From Clostridia bacterium (GTDB lineage Bacteria > Bacillota > Clostridia > Christensenellales > Aristaeellaceae): a stretch of 64,000 nucleotides of DNA. Every line of letters starts with the position of its first letter. Within the stretch, counting starts at the first letter, position 1. The translations under genes and the position numbers were made by a program. A model generated the notes under the pieces. It was given only the letters and a program-made list of their open reading frames with translations, was not told the DNA's origin and made no database searches. The stretch covers positions 1-64,000 of the forward strand of contig JAFRBK010000039.1 of the NCBI GenBank assembly GCA_017404985.1. Direction: 5' to 3'. Of this stretch, positions 8,539-18,210 are shown one piece after another.

Positions 8539-8671
8539 GTCTCCCCAAATCTATCATGGGGAGGCACTTTTCTGTTCTGTGACAAAACGGATAACTTTCA
8601 GCGTCAGCCCTTGACTTCTCCACGACCGTATGGCTGTATCCCAGTACCTGCAAGCAGCAGGCAGAAAGGAG
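8539..8671 (+). repeat. Leader/promoter repeat, copy 2
   Basis: This is the second copy of the leader at 637-769, in the same orientation, starting 16 bases after the beta-helix gene stops. Its hairpin is more perfect (CTCCCC at 8541-8546 pairing with GGGGAG, followed by GCACTTTT), so it may also terminate the upstream operon. TTGACTTCTCCACGACCGTA and the CCCAGTACCTGCAA block are conserved. The leader ends in AGAAAGGAGAG, a strong ribosome site for the ATG at 8681. Confidence 0.75.
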
Positions 8672-8680
8672 AGCGTTCAT

Positions 8681-9010
8681 ATGGACGAGAGAAACATTGA
8701 AACCATGGATTTGGAAGGCTACCAGATTGTCAGAAGGGAGCAGTTTGCGCGAGAGGATCTCTGGATCGATTTTAATCCTGCGAAAAAAGATCATCACATC
8801 TTCATTTCCAAAGTCTGCATGAAGCATCTGGGAAACCCGCCATATGTGATGATGTTGGTGAACCCGGAAGAAAAGAACCTGATACTACGTCCCCGCTGGA
8901 GAAAGAAGGATGGTTCGGGACGGCATCCGTGCCTTCAGCCAGCTCCTTATAGGCGCTCACGATGGCGGTCACGTTTGTCGGATTCAGCCCGGAAACATCA
9001 GTGCCTGTAG
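8681..9010 (+). pseudogene. Small recombinase-cassette protein, C-terminally broken
   Basis: The ATG at 8681 follows AGAAAGGAGAG closely. The first 70-75 residues (MDERNIETMDLEGYQIVRRE ... YVMMLVNPEEKNLILRP) read like a genuine compact alpha/beta protein of the type that accompanies HTH and serine recombinase genes in clostridial elements. From about 8905 the frame passes into antisense phage tape-measure sequence and ends at 9010 after a basic junk tail. The native C-terminus is therefore lost. Function is unknown. Together with copy 2 of the leader it looks like the first gene of the same cassette whose later genes lie at 777-2250. Confidence 0.6.
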
Positions 9011-10320
9011 TGGCCTCCGCATACTTCGTCACATAGGCTACCAGGCCTTCCGGGGAGAGTGCCGTCTTGTCAGCACCCTCCGGCTTTTCGGTATACTTCG
9101 CCACAAACGCATCCACCAGCGGCTGCTGTTTTGTCGCATTTTCCGCTTCCGTATAGCTCTGGATCACGGCATCCGTCGTGATGGCACCGGGATTGGCGGC
9201 CCATTCTTCCCAGCGGGCTTTCGCGCCGGTCATGTCCAGATCCGTAGTGATCTTCAGCACCTCGTCACCGATGGCTTCACCGAACATCTCGTTTAGGCTG
9301 GTCAGGTTGGTATCCCATTTATTATCCTTCAGGAAGGTCTGAACGGAAGCCAGCTGCTCCCGCGCTGTAGAAAAGTCGATATCCGGGAACATAGCCTTGA
9401 CTTCATCCTCGGACAGGCCGCTGTCCAGCAGGGACTGGATCTGTGTCAGCAGCCCGACGTATTCGGTAAGAGCGCCTTCATCCATGCTTGAAGTCAGCTT
9501 CTGGAGATCTGGCAGCAGGGCTTTCTTCTCAGCGTCAGTCTTGGCGGTACTGTACTGACGCAGAAGCTGCATCAGTTCTCCGATCTGGCCTTTGGCTTCC
9601 TGAACATTTCCGCTTTCCCATACAGGCGCGACCATGTCAGCCATCAGGCGGGCATATTCCAGCGCGGAATTCCGGCGATCCTCATTGTATTTTGCGTTAA
9701 GGGCATCCAGCGCCTGCTGACGCTCTTCCGCATTCTCAATCAGCTGGATCAGGGCGTATTCCTTATCATACTGCTCGTCGAGGGTGGAGTTTACGGATAC
9801 CATACCCTCAGCGGCTGCCACCATAGCCTCCTGGTACACTTCACCACTGACTTCCTGTCCACGGGCTTCCGCACGGGCGATTTCTGCTTCCACCTTTTTC
9901 CGAATGGTATCGAAGCCGTCAGCGTCGGCGGCGGACAGGTGATATTTCACCTCGATGGCTTCCCGGGTGTCGATCAGCTCCTGCAGGCGGACTTTATCCC
10001 GGTCCGTCAGCTTTCGGTTCTTCCGCTTTTTCAGGAGAGACGCGATTTCCTTGTCCATCGCATCCAGCGTTTTGATGTCCTGCTGCAACTGATCCGAAAC
10101 AGAAGTGTATCCGGCTGCATCCGCTGTATCCCTCATGCCCTGCAGGGACTCCCGGGTACTTGCGGTCAGGCTCTTGAAGGATTCCGTCCATTCAGAAATG
10201 ATCTCGTTGGTTTCCTTCTTCCCATCAGACCAGATGCCAAGAATACCGTTTACCCATTCCTGAGCGCTGGCGGTATCCCGCTGGAAGTCCTCCTTGCTCA
10301 TGCCGAAAAAGGACAGGCCT
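8915..10320 (-). pseudogene. Phage tail tape-measure protein, internal fragment
   Basis: On the minus strand about 465 codons encode a long alpha-helical protein rich in Gln, Glu, Ala and Lys, with heptad-like stretches (residues such as LDAMDKEIASLLKKRKNRK and QALDALNAKYNEDRRNSALE) and repeated blocks of the form VxAYVTKYAEATTG / AIVSAYKELAEGTD. This fits the middle of a phage tape-measure protein, which sets tail length and is usually 700 or more residues. Neither a start with a ribosome site nor a natural stop belongs to it: at the left it runs into the broken small gene (about 8910) and at the right into the phosphatase remnant (about 10320). No other tail genes are near. Confidence 0.7.
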
Positions 10321-10678
10321 TGCCTCTGCCGCGGCGACGCGGGAAGAGATCGGGAATGATATCTATCCGCCCATGAAAAAAGCGCTGCAGGCGGCAGGAT
10401 ACACCTGTGAACCGCATGCGGCGCGACAGACGGTACGGGCAGACTACGGGCGGTGGGACTGCCTGATCGGCATGGACGATGAAAACCTGTGGGATATGGA
10501 ACGCATCTACGGTGGGGACCCGGAGAAAAAGATTTCGATGCTGATGGACTGGGCCGGGCAGGCGGGAAGGGAAATCGACGACCCTTGGTATACCCGGGAT
10601 TTTCACGGGGTGCTGAAGCAGACCGAAGAGGGCTGCGCAGGGATTCTTGCCCAAATACCTCCGAGCCGACCAAAATGA
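10318..10678 (+). pseudogene. Low-molecular-weight protein tyrosine phosphatase, N-terminally truncated
   Basis: From about 10318 the frame reads ASAAATREEIGNDIYPP, then MKKALQAAGYTCEPHAARQ, RADYGRWDCLIGMDDENL, DMERIYGGDPEKKISMLMD and a terminal EIDDPWYTRDF segment. These are the middle and end of the low-molecular-weight phosphatase fold, including the DPW-Y general-acid loop. The N-terminal 40-50 residues with the catalytic P-loop (C-x5-R near residue 8-15 in intact members) are replaced by phage sequence, so the protein cannot be catalytic. The stop at 10676-10678 lies 6 bases from the stop of the convergent ATPase gene. Confidence 0.85.
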
Positions 10679-10684
10679 CGGGAA

Positions 10685-11758
10685 TTACGTCAGGATGGAC
10701 AGCATCTGCTCCAGCTGCCCGTCGTCCGGGAAGACCATCATATCCCGAATCTGCAGGCGGACGGACTGGCCGACGCTCATGGTGCTGAAGAGGTAGCCGC
10801 CGGTGATGACACGCAGGAGGGTATCCCCGATCCGAACCCTGCAGTCATCCACATCGCCAAGATAGTATTGCTTTTCAAGGGTCCCGGACAGGGGCCCTTC
10901 TTCCGCAAAGAACAGGTTTTCCGGCCGGATGGCAACATTCACCTTGCCGGTGAGCGTGCCGGCATAGGGGACAGACTGGCCGCCCATGGCCGGGAAAACG
11001 ATTTTTCCTTCCTGCGCCTCGCCTTTGAAAAAGTCCACGTTTCCCAGGAAATCCGCCACGAAGGGGTTGGCGGGATGATTATAGATTTCCTGCGGGGTTC
11101 CGCTTTGCTGGACTTCGCCGTTATAGATCAGGAAAATCCGGTCGCTCATCGCCATGGCTTCGGTCTGGTCATGGGTCACGTAGACGACAGTGATGCCTGT
11201 TTCCTGCTGGATTTCCTTGATTTCAAAGCGCATGGATTCGCGAAGCTTCGCATCCAGGTTGCTCAGCGGCTCATCCAGCAGCATGAGCTTCGGCCGGGCC
11301 ACCAGGGCCCGGGCCAGGGCGACACGCTGCTGCTGGCCGCCGGAAAGCTGGCTGGGGAGGCGATCCGCATAGCGGCTGAGATGCACTGTATCCAGCACCC
11401 AGTCTACGGCTTCTTTGATAGCGGCTTTATCCTGCTTCTTGATGCGGAGCGGATAAGCGACGTTCTCAAACACATTCATATGCGGCCATACGGCATAGCT
11501 CTGGAAAACCATGCCGATACCGCGTTTTTCCGGCGGAAGGAAGGTTTTGCCGCCGGAGACGAGCTGGTCGTCGATATACAGTTCGCCGCCGGTTGGCTTT
11601 TCAAAGCCGGCGATGATGCGCAGCATGGTGGTTTTTCCGCAGCCGGAAGGGCCCAGCATCGTGACGAATTCACCATCCCGGAAGGTTTCGTTAAAATCCT
11701 TCAGGACAACATTGTCCCCGAAGGCTTTGGTCACGTGGCTGATGGTTACGGTTGACAT
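10685..11758 (-). CDS. fbpC: Ferric iron/polyamine-type ABC transporter ATP-binding protein
   Basis: This 357-residue protein has the nucleotide-binding domain in residues about 1-235: Walker [12 protein letters not shown]-loop [11 protein letters not shown], signature [15 protein letters not shown], Walker [13 protein letters not shown] and the switch histidine in [17 protein letters not shown]-like C-terminal domain (about 270-350) follows, typical of the FbpC/PotA/MalK group. It energises import by the permease encoded just upstream (50 bases away). The start is the ATG at 11758. Gene symbol is by similarity of the three-gene set to Fe(III) importers; spermidine or phosphonate-type substrates are alternatives. 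Confidence 0.88.
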   Translation of the reverse strand: MSTVTISHVTKAFGDNVVLKDFNETFRDGEFVTMLGPSGCGKTTMLRIIAGFEKPTGGELYIDDQLVSGGKTFLPPEKRGIGMVFQSYAVWPHMNVFENVAYPLRIKKQDKAAIKEAVDWVLDTVHLSRYADRLPSQLSGGQQQRVALARALVARPKLMLLDEPLSNLDAKLRESMRFEIKEIQQETGITVVYVTHDQTEAMAMSDRIFLIYNGEVQQSGTPQEIYNHPANPFVADFLGNVDFFKGEAQEGKIVFPAMGGQSVPYAGTLTGKVNVAIRPENLFFAEEGPLSGTLEKQYYLGDVDDCRVRIGDTLLRVITGGYLFSTMSVGQSVRLQIRDMMVFPDDGQLEQMLSILT

Positions 11759-11808
11759 GGATATTGTTCCTCCTCAGAAAAGATCTCCGGATATCGGACG
11801 GGAAGGCG

Positions 11809-14292
11809 TCAGATGGAGAATTCGCCTTTTGTCAGGCGGTTGAGCACGAAGTTCAGGAAGATGACAATCAGCAGGATTCCGAAGGCCATGGCGCAGCTCA
11901 TGGGCTGGCTGGTGAAGGTCCAGTACTCATACAGCTGGAAGCCGATGGTCTTGGTGGTGCTGGAATACAGCAGCGTGGTCATGGACAGCTCATAAAAGCT
12001 GGGGATGAAGATCAGGAACCAGCCCGCGGCGATGGAGGGGAAGATCAGGGGGCCGGTGATGCGGAACATGGTCCGGAGCCAGCCGGCGCCGGAAACCTGG
12101 CTGCTTTCCTCCAGGGAAACATGAATCTGGCTCATGGCGGAGACCACCGTGCGCATGCCCATCATCAGATATTTGATCAGATAGGCGATGATGAGGATAT
12201 AGGCAGTGTTATAGATATTGATGCCAAAATTGCCGCGCATGGTCATAATCAGTCCCAGGGCGATGACGACGGAGGGCGTGCCGGAACCGAGGGTGATCAG
12301 GAAGTTGGGAATGGACCGGCCGCGGATGCTGGTGCGCTGCAGCAGATAGCCCATCACACAGGCGATCACCAGGCCCACCGTGGCGGTGACCGCGGCGTAG
12401 ATCAGGGAGTTTTTTAGGCAGCTGAGGGTTTCACTTCTGGCAAAAACAGACGTCCAGTTGGCTGTGGTGAAATTGGACGGGGCCCACACGCTCTTGCCGA
12501 TATCCACCTTGAAGGACGTGGCCAGAATCGTGGCAAAGGGGATGACGACCATCACGACGGTGAACAGGGCGACCAGCACCGTCATGGGGACCCTCCAGCG
12601 CCGCAGGTCCACGATGGCGGGCTGTACGGATTTGCCGGAAACGGTGATATACTGCTTCTTCGCCAGAACCACATCCGAGATGAAGAGGATCACCAGCGCG
12701 ATGGCCATCAGGAACAGCGCGAGGCCGACGGCGTCATTCAGGCTTTGCTGCCCCAGGGAAACGTATTCCACAATCCTTGTCGTGACCGTATTGACATTGC
12801 CGGGGGAGCCGATGATGGAGGGGATTCCGTAGCAGCTGGCAGCGGCGATAAACACCAGCAGCGCACCCGCAATCAGGGAGGGCATCATCATCGGCAGGGT
12901 GACGGTGAAGATGGTTTTGACCGGGGAAGCGCCGGAGATGCGGCCGGCTTCCTCCAGGGAGGGATCCATTTTTTCCATGGCCCGGCTGATGGTGATAAAG
13001 GCATAGGGATAATAGAAAGAGGTCAGCACCCAGATCATGCCCGGCAGGGTATACACATTCAGCGGGCCGGGGGCGTCGCTCAGCCCGAAGAGGAGCCTCA
13101 GCCACTGGTTGACGCTGCCCACATTCGGGTTCATCAGCCGGAGCCAGGCCATGGCGCCGACATAGGGAGGCACCATATAGGTCATGACAAAGAGGCTGCG
13201 GAAGAATTTTTTTCCGTAGAGGTTGGTTCTGCCGACCAGCCAGGCAAGGGGGAAGGCGATCAGCGTTCCCAGAACCATCGTTGCGAATGCCGCGATCAGC
13301 GTGTTTTTCAGCGCTTCCCGGTTCATCGGATAGCTGAAGAGGCGGCTGACGGTATCCAACGAGAAGGAGCCTTCCGGGAACAGGGCCTTGGCCACCATAT
13401 AGAAGACGGGCAGCACCTGGAACAGCAGCATGAAGTCAATGATCAACAGGATGATGATCCATTTGATATTCGGGATCCAGTGCTTCTCCGACGCCATCAG
13501 GAGGGCAAGAAGAATCACATCCAGCATCAGCACAAAGCCCAGGAGGATAACGGTTTTGCTGTTACTGATGATCAGCTGCCAGAGCCAGGAAACCTCTCCC
13601 CGGGCAATCATTTCAAAGGCGGTCAGCTGGCTGCCTTTATCCCGGATGCTTTTTTTCAGCGTCTTGACATGGTCGGCCACCTTTTCATCCGCTCCGCCGG
13701 ATGCCGTAAGGACCAGCTGCGCGGCCATGGCCCGGCGTTCGGTTCCGGAAAGCTTTCCCAGCGCGTCCCCGGCCGGGTCCGGCACGGGGGCGGTTTCATC
13801 CGCCAGACAGCGGAGCAGCTGCTGACGGAATGACGAGAGGGCGTCCTTCTGAAGCGCGGTGATCGACTTGCGAAGGCTGACAGGGACCTTGGGCCCGTTG
13901 ACCAGGCCGGAGGCGGCCAGCAGCTTCCAGGTTACGGAGGAAGCGCCGGCGTTTTCCTGGCCGACAAAGGCCGCCACCTTTTCGCCGGCGCCCGTCTGCC
14001 GTCTTTCCCAGTCCTCCGCCAGCAGGGAGCGTGCGGCAGCATCCGCGGCCTCCCGCTCATCGGCCGAAAGGGCATCCAGATCCCCCGAAAGGGCATTCCA
14101 GATTGCGTTGACGTCTCCCGAGAGGGCATAGATCGCCTGATAACTTTCTTCAGAACCCAAATCGGCGCTCGTCAGCTTCTGCTGCCCGCGAAAACCGAAA
14201 AAGACGAAGATCAGGCCCAGCAGAAAGCATACTGCCAGGCCGATCTTCGTGAACACAGGAGCACGATGATGCTCCGCAATGCGATTACTCAT
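11809..14292 (-). CDS. fbpB: Fused double-domain ABC permease with an extracytoplasmic insert
   Basis: The ATG at 14292 gives 827 residues; a TTG 18 bases upstream is less likely. Two binding-protein-dependent permease units are fused (about 300-520 and 575-820), each with the EAA-type cytoplasmic loop: SLEEAGRISGASPVKTIF and SLEESSQVSGAGWLRTMF. This is the FbpB/ThiP layout, six or so helices per half. Unusually, a first helix at about 12-33 is followed by roughly 190 mostly helical, charged residues before the second helix near 235, giving a long extracytoplasmic insert rich in Ala, Asp and Leu. The insert is not part of the standard family. The gene lies 27 bases after the binding-protein gene, in the same operon. 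Confidence 0.87.
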   Translation of the reverse strand: MSNRIAEHHRAPVFTKIGLAVCFLLGLIFVFFGFRGQQKLTSADLGSEESYQAIYALSGDVNAIWNALSGDLDALSADEREAADAAARSLLAEDWERRQTGAGEKVAAFVGQENAGASSVTWKLLAASGLVNGPKVPVSLRKSITALQKDALSSFRQQLLRCLADETAPVPDPAGDALGKLSGTERRAMAAQLVLTASGGADEKVADHVKTLKKSIRDKGSQLTAFEMIARGEVSWLWQLIISNSKTVILLGFVLMLDVILLALLMASEKHWIPNIKWIIILLIIDFMLLFQVLPVFYMVAKALFPEGSFSLDTVSRLFSYPMNREALKNTLIAAFATMVLGTLIAFPLAWLVGRTNLYGKKFFRSLFVMTYMVPPYVGAMAWLRLMNPNVGSVNQWLRLLFGLSDAPGPLNVYTLPGMIWVLTSFYYPYAFITISRAMEKMDPSLEEAGRISGASPVKTIFTVTLPMMMPSLIAGALLVFIAAASCYGIPSIIGSPGNVNTVTTRIVEYVSLGQQSLNDAVGLALFLMAIALVILFISDVVLAKKQYITVSGKSVQPAIVDLRRWRVPMTVLVALFTVVMVVIPFATILATSFKVDIGKSVWAPSNFTTANWTSVFARSETLSCLKNSLIYAAVTATVGLVIACVMGYLLQRTSIRGRSIPNFLITLGSGTPSVVIALGLIMTMRGNFGINIYNTAYILIIAYLIKYLMMGMRTVVSAMSQIHVSLEESSQVSGAGWLRTMFRITGPLIFPSIAAGWFLIFIPSFYELSMTTLLYSSTTKTIGFQLYEYWTFTSQPMSCAMAFGILLIVIFLNFVLNRLTKGEFSI

Positions 14293-14319
14293 GATGCGCT
14301 CCGGTATCAACAGGATTGA

Positions 14320-15393
14320 TTACTGCGTGACTTTTTCGATCCAGAGATTCTTGATCTGCTCACGGTCGTGATAAGCACGATCCCAGTTCACGCCGATATC
14401 CTTCTGGATCAGGTCATCCGTGCTCACGGACTGATAGGGTTCGCCCATACCCTTCAGCACGGCATGCATATAGCCCGCCAGCACGGCTTCCTGGCCTTCC
14501 GGCGTCAGGAACCACTGGGCCACAGCTTCGGCCGCATCGGTATTCACGTTCTTCGACAGCTCTTCCTTGATAATCATCACGGTGGAGGGAATCAGGACAA
14601 CGCCGTCCTCCGGATAGATGACCTTCAGGTTGGTGATGGGGTTGCCCTTGGCTTCTTCATCATGGAGGACTTTCAGGATGGATTCCTCCAGGATCATCAG
14701 GGCGGCGCATTCACCGGTCTGCAGCTTGCCGATGGCGGTGGAGCCGGATTCACGCATCACCTTATTGGCTGCCAGTTTATCCAGGTACTCATCGCCGTAT
14801 TTGTCCGTCAGGGCCACGACTGCCGCATAGGTGGTGCCGCTGGTCATGGGATCGCCCATGGAGATATATCCCTTCAGCGACGGATCATAAGCGAAATCCT
14901 TAAAGGATTGCGGGATGGTTACTCCCTTGGCTTTCCAGTCGTCGACTTTTTCGGGGTTATAAGCCAGGACCATGTTGCAGACCCGGACAGGGTACCAGGT
15001 TCCGTCCGGATCATAGGGGAAGCGGAGGCTGTCCGCGTTCTGCACCGTGAAGGAATGCAGGTAACCATAATCCTTCAGCTCCAGGGAGAAAGCAGGCTCC
15101 GCGACCATCAGCATATCGCAGCTCAGCGCCTGGTCCCGGTTATCGCCCATTTCACCATAGATCTTGGTGATCAGGCTGCCGGTGCCCGCCTGGAAGAAAA
15201 AGCTGCCGTCATTGCCGGGCGTCAGATTCGGGAACTCCGCCTTCAGGGCAGCGTCCATCATATCCACGATTTCCTTATACATGGAAGTATAGATGACGAG
15301 TTCGCCTTCCACATCCTCATTGACAGCCATCGCCGGGAGACAGAAGGAAAAGGACAGCACCATGATGATCAGCAGGGAAATGACTTTTTTCAT
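14320..15393 (-). CDS. fbpA: Ferric iron-type ABC transporter substrate-binding protein
   Basis: The product has 357 residues with a signal peptide (MKKVISLLIIMVLSFSFCLP followed by AMA) and no lipobox cysteine directly at the cleavage site, so membrane attachment is unclear. The mature part starts EGELVIYTSMYKEIVDMMD and includes PDGTWYPVRVCNMVLAYNP, SGTTYAAVVAL and WFLTPEGQEAVLAGYMHAV, as in extracellular solute-binding proteins of the iron/thiamine/2-aminoethylphosphonate group. It collects substrate and passes it to the downstream permease. A good promoter lies at 15447-15475. I see no clear Fur box. Confidence 0.86.
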   Translation of the reverse strand: MKKVISLLIIMVLSFSFCLPAMAVNEDVEGELVIYTSMYKEIVDMMDAALKAEFPNLTPGNDGSFFFQAGTGSLITKIYGEMGDNRDQALSCDMLMVAEPAFSLELKDYGYLHSFTVQNADSLRFPYDPDGTWYPVRVCNMVLAYNPEKVDDWKAKGVTIPQSFKDFAYDPSLKGYISMGDPMTSGTTYAAVVALTDKYGDEYLDKLAANKVMRESGSTAIGKLQTGECAALMILEESILKVLHDEEAKGNPITNLKVIYPEDGVVLIPSTVMIIKEELSKNVNTDAAEAVAQWFLTPEGQEAVLAGYMHAVLKGMGEPYQSVSTDDLIQKDIGVNWDRAYHDREQIKNLWIEKVTQ

Positions 15394-15446
15394 GACAAAA
15401 ACCTCCTTGCATTCAACGACCGCCTGTAGGCGGATTCCTGTCCATT

Positions 15447-15475
15447 ATTTTACAGAAACTGCGGCAAAACCGCAA
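15447..15475 (-). promoter_or_regulatory. Sigma-A promoter of the iron ABC operon
   Basis: On the minus strand TTGCGG and TAAAAT are separated by 17 bases. They lie about 55 bases upstream of the binding-protein ATG. A small hairpin CGCC-TGTA-GGCG (15421-15432) lies in the leader just downstream. Confidence 0.6.
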
Positions 15476-15549
15476 CAGGGATTTCTGAATCGGGCAAAAT
15501 CCGGAGGAAAGATGGCAAGGATGGTCAAAAAACATCAGCTCCTGTCCCT

Positions 15550-15578
15550 TTTCATTTACCTGCTTCCCATGATATAAT
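15550..15578 (+). promoter_or_regulatory. Probable promoter of glycogen phosphorylase
   Basis: A perfect TATAAT at 15573-15578 stands 46 bases upstream of the glgP start. The matching -35 position holds only TTTCAT at 17-base spacing, so the site may need an activator or be weak. Confidence 0.5.
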
Positions 15579-15623
15579 CATAAGGTATGCGATTATCGTA
15601 CTGATGAACCGAGGAGGAACGGT

Positions 15624-18092
15624 ATGCCTACTACCAAGTTTGACAAGGAATCCATCAAGGAAGCAATCGCCGGAAAAATTCAGAGATACAACGGGCTGAC
15701 GATTGAGGACGCCTCCCCCCAGCAGATTTACCGCGCTGTGGCATCCACCGTGCGGGACCAGATTATGCAAAAAGTGGTTGAGAGCCGCGAGGAGAGAAAA
15801 CGCCAGAAGGGCAAACGGCTGTATTACCTGAGCGTTGAGTTTCTGATGGGGCGGAGCATGTACTGCAACATGCTGAACCTGCTTTCCACCAGGGAATACA
15901 CGGAAGCACTGCAGGAACTCGGGATCGATATCCGTGACGTACTGAAGGAAGAACCGGAACCCGGCCTCGGCAACGGCGGCCTGGGCCGCCTGGCTGCCTG
16001 CTTCATGGACAGCCTCAGCAGCCTGAACCTGCCGGCGATGGGCTGCACGATCCGGTACGAGTACGGCCTTTTCCGCCAGAAGATCGTGGACGGGCAGCAG
16101 GTGGAACTGCCGGACAGCTGGCTGGACAACGGAAACGTATGGGAAACTGCCGTGATGGACGACGCGTGCGAAGTGCATTTCGGCGGCCATGTGGAAGAAA
16201 TCGAAATCAACGGCACCAAACATTATGTAACACGGGATTACTACACCGTGGAAGCCGTGCCTTACGACATGCCGGTGGTCGGCTACGATGCCAACATCGT
16301 CAACCCTCTGCGCATGTGGTCGGCCCGGAGCCCAAAGAAGCTGGACCTGAACAGCTTCGGGGAAGGCCGCTATGTTCAGGCTTCCGAGGAAATTGAACTG
16401 GCGGAGGCTATCAGCAAGGTGCTGTATCCGGAAGACAGGCACTATGAAGGAAAGCAGCTGCGCCTGAAGCAGCACTATTTCTTCACCAGCGCGAGCCTGC
16501 AGTATATCCTGAAGGAATTCAAGCAGACTTACGGCAACAATTTTGCCAAGCTGCCGGAAAAGGTGGTTATCCACATCAACGACACCCATCCCGGCATGGC
16601 GATTCCCGAACTGATGCGCCTGCTGATGGATGAAGAAGGCCTGGGCTGGGAAGAAGCCAGCAGCATCGTGCAGAAAACCATCGCCTATACCAACCATACG
16701 ATCATGCAGGAAGCCCTGGAAAAGTGGCCGGTGAACATGGTGCAGAACCTGCTGCCCCGGATTTACCAGATCCTGTGCGAGATCAACCGCCGCGTATGCG
16801 AACGCCTGTGGAACTATTTCCCGGGAGACTGGGACAGGATCGCCCGGATGGCCATCATCAGCTACGACAACGTGCACATGGCCAATCTGTGCGTGGCCAT
16901 GAGCTACAGCGTCAACGGCGTGAGCAAGCTGCACGGCGACATCCTGAAGGAAGACACCTTCCATGACTATAACCTGGTCATGCCGGAAAAATTCTGCGCC
17001 ATCACCAACGGTATTACCCACCGCCGCTGGCTGATCAACTGCAACCCCGAACTGACTGACCTGATCAACGAAACCATCGGCACGGATTGGATCAGGGAGC
17101 CGGAACAGCTGAGCAAGCTGCGGCCTTTCGCGGAAGACGCAGCGTTCCAGGAAAAGTTCGCTACTGTCAAGCGGCACAACAAGGAACGCCTGGCGAAGAT
17201 GCTGCTGGAGCGCCAGAACGCAGTCGTGGATCCTTCCTTCATATTCGATGTGCAGGCCAAACGGCTGCACGAATACAAGCGGCAGCTGCTGAACGCCTTG
17301 CATATTCTGGTGCTGTATAACCGGATTGTGAACGACGAATCCTTCACGATGGAACCGAGAGTATTCATCTTCGGCGCCAAGGCGAGCCCCGGATACTATC
17401 GGGCCAAGCAGGTGATCCGCATGATCTGCGCCCTGAGCAAGCTGATTGAAAAACATCCGCGGGCCCGAACGATGCTGCAGGTGGTTTTCCTTGAAAACTA
17501 CGACGTCAGCAGCGCGGAAGTGCTGATTCCCGCGGCGGAGGTTTCCGAACAGCTGAGCACCGCCAGCAAGGAAGCCAGCGGCACCGGAAACATGAAATTC
17601 ATGATGAACGGCGCGGTAACTATCGGCACCATGGACGGTGCGAACGTGGAAATCAGCGAACAGGTTGGCATGGACAATATCTACATCTTCGGGATGCGCG
17701 CGGATACGGTGAGGAACATGTACCGCGAGAACAACTACAACCCCATGATGTATTTTGAAACCAACCAGGAAATCCGCCAGGCCATGACACAGATGATCGA
17801 CGGCACGCTCATGCCGGACAATCCCGCGGCGCTGCAGGAACTGTATCACAGCCTGCTGCTTGGACAGTGGGGACATCCCGGAGACTACTACTTCGTGCTG
17901 AAAGACTTCGGATCCTACACGATGTGGCAGAGGCGGCTGAACGAGGATTACAAGAATCAGAAGAAGTGGCAGAAGATGGCCATCACCAACACGGCTATGT
18001 CCGGCATATTCTCCTCCGACAGGACGATCAGGGAATACAACGACATGATCTGGCACCTGACTCCCATTGACGGAAAGAAGAAAAAGAAGTAA
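15624..18092 (+). CDS. glgP: Glycogen/maltodextrin phosphorylase
   Basis: This 822-residue enzyme is full length for the GT35 family. It releases glucose-1-phosphate from alpha-1,4-glucans using phosphate and pyridoxal phosphate. Visible landmarks are LGNGGLGRLAACFMDSL in the N-terminal half, VIHINDTHPGMAIPELMR, FVLYNRI-type strands in the centre, and the PLP-lysine motif EASGTGNMKFMMNGAVTIG near residue 655 followed by TMDGANVEI. The ATG at 15624 follows GAGGAGGAAC. It is monocistronic, with its own promoter and a terminator at 18106-18137, and works in storage-carbohydrate use feeding pfkA-type glycolysis. Confidence 0.95.
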   Translation: MPTTKFDKESIKEAIAGKIQRYNGLTIEDASPQQIYRAVASTVRDQIMQKVVESREERKRQKGKRLYYLSVEFLMGRSMYCNMLNLLSTREYTEALQELGIDIRDVLKEEPEPGLGNGGLGRLAACFMDSLSSLNLPAMGCTIRYEYGLFRQKIVDGQQVELPDSWLDNGNVWETAVMDDACEVHFGGHVEEIEINGTKHYVTRDYYTVEAVPYDMPVVGYDANIVNPLRMWSARSPKKLDLNSFGEGRYVQASEEIELAEAISKVLYPEDRHYEGKQLRLKQHYFFTSASLQYILKEFKQTYGNNFAKLPEKVVIHINDTHPGMAIPELMRLLMDEEGLGWEEASSIVQKTIAYTNHTIMQEALEKWPVNMVQNLLPRIYQILCEINRRVCERLWNYFPGDWDRIARMAIISYDNVHMANLCVAMSYSVNGVSKLHGDILKEDTFHDYNLVMPEKFCAITNGITHRRWLINCNPELTDLINETIGTDWIREPEQLSKLRPFAEDAAFQEKFATVKRHNKERLAKMLLERQNAVVDPSFIFDVQAKRLHEYKRQLLNALHILVLYNRIVNDESFTMEPRVFIFGAKASPGYYRAKQVIRMICALSKLIEKHPRARTMLQVVFLENYDVSSAEVLIPAAEVSEQLSTASKEASGTGNMKFMMNGAVTIGTMDGANVEISEQVGMDNIYIFGMRADTVRNMYRENNYNPMMYFETNQEIRQAMTQMIDGTLMPDNPAALQELYHSLLLGQWGHPGDYYFVLKDFGSYTMWQRRLNEDYKNQKKWQKMAITNTAMSGIFSSDRTIREYNDMIWHLTPIDGKKKKK

Positions 18093-18105
18093 CCGATACG
18101 CGAAG

Positions 18106-18137
18106 CTCCCGAAAATTTCGGGAGTTTCGTTTTTTTC
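18106..18137 (+). terminator. Rho-independent terminator of glgP
   Basis: CTCCCGAA at 18106-18113 pairs with TTCGGGAG at 18117-18124 and is followed by a run of seven T after TTTCG. It starts 14 bases after the glgP stop. Confidence 0.85.
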
Positions 18138-18166
18138 TTGCAGGAAACCAAAAAAAAGGATATGAT
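18138..18166 (+). promoter_or_regulatory. Sigma-A promoter of the histone H1-like gene
   Basis: TTGCAG at 18138-18143 and TATGAT at 18161-18166 are 17 bases apart, directly after the glgP terminator. Transcription would start about 35 bases before the ATG at 18211. Confidence 0.7.
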
Positions 18167-18210
18167 AAGGGCAAGAAGCCCGGAAAACCAAATATTGAGG
18201 AGGGAAAATC

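Noticed and set aside
8915-10320. A prophage
   Set aside because: Only an internal tape-measure fragment is present. No capsid, terminase, portal, lysis or integrase genes surround it.
11752-14131. Several long plus-strand open frames over the permease gene
   Set aside because: They are antisense to the permease, have Asp/His/Gly-rich composition typical of GC-rich shadow frames, and match no family.
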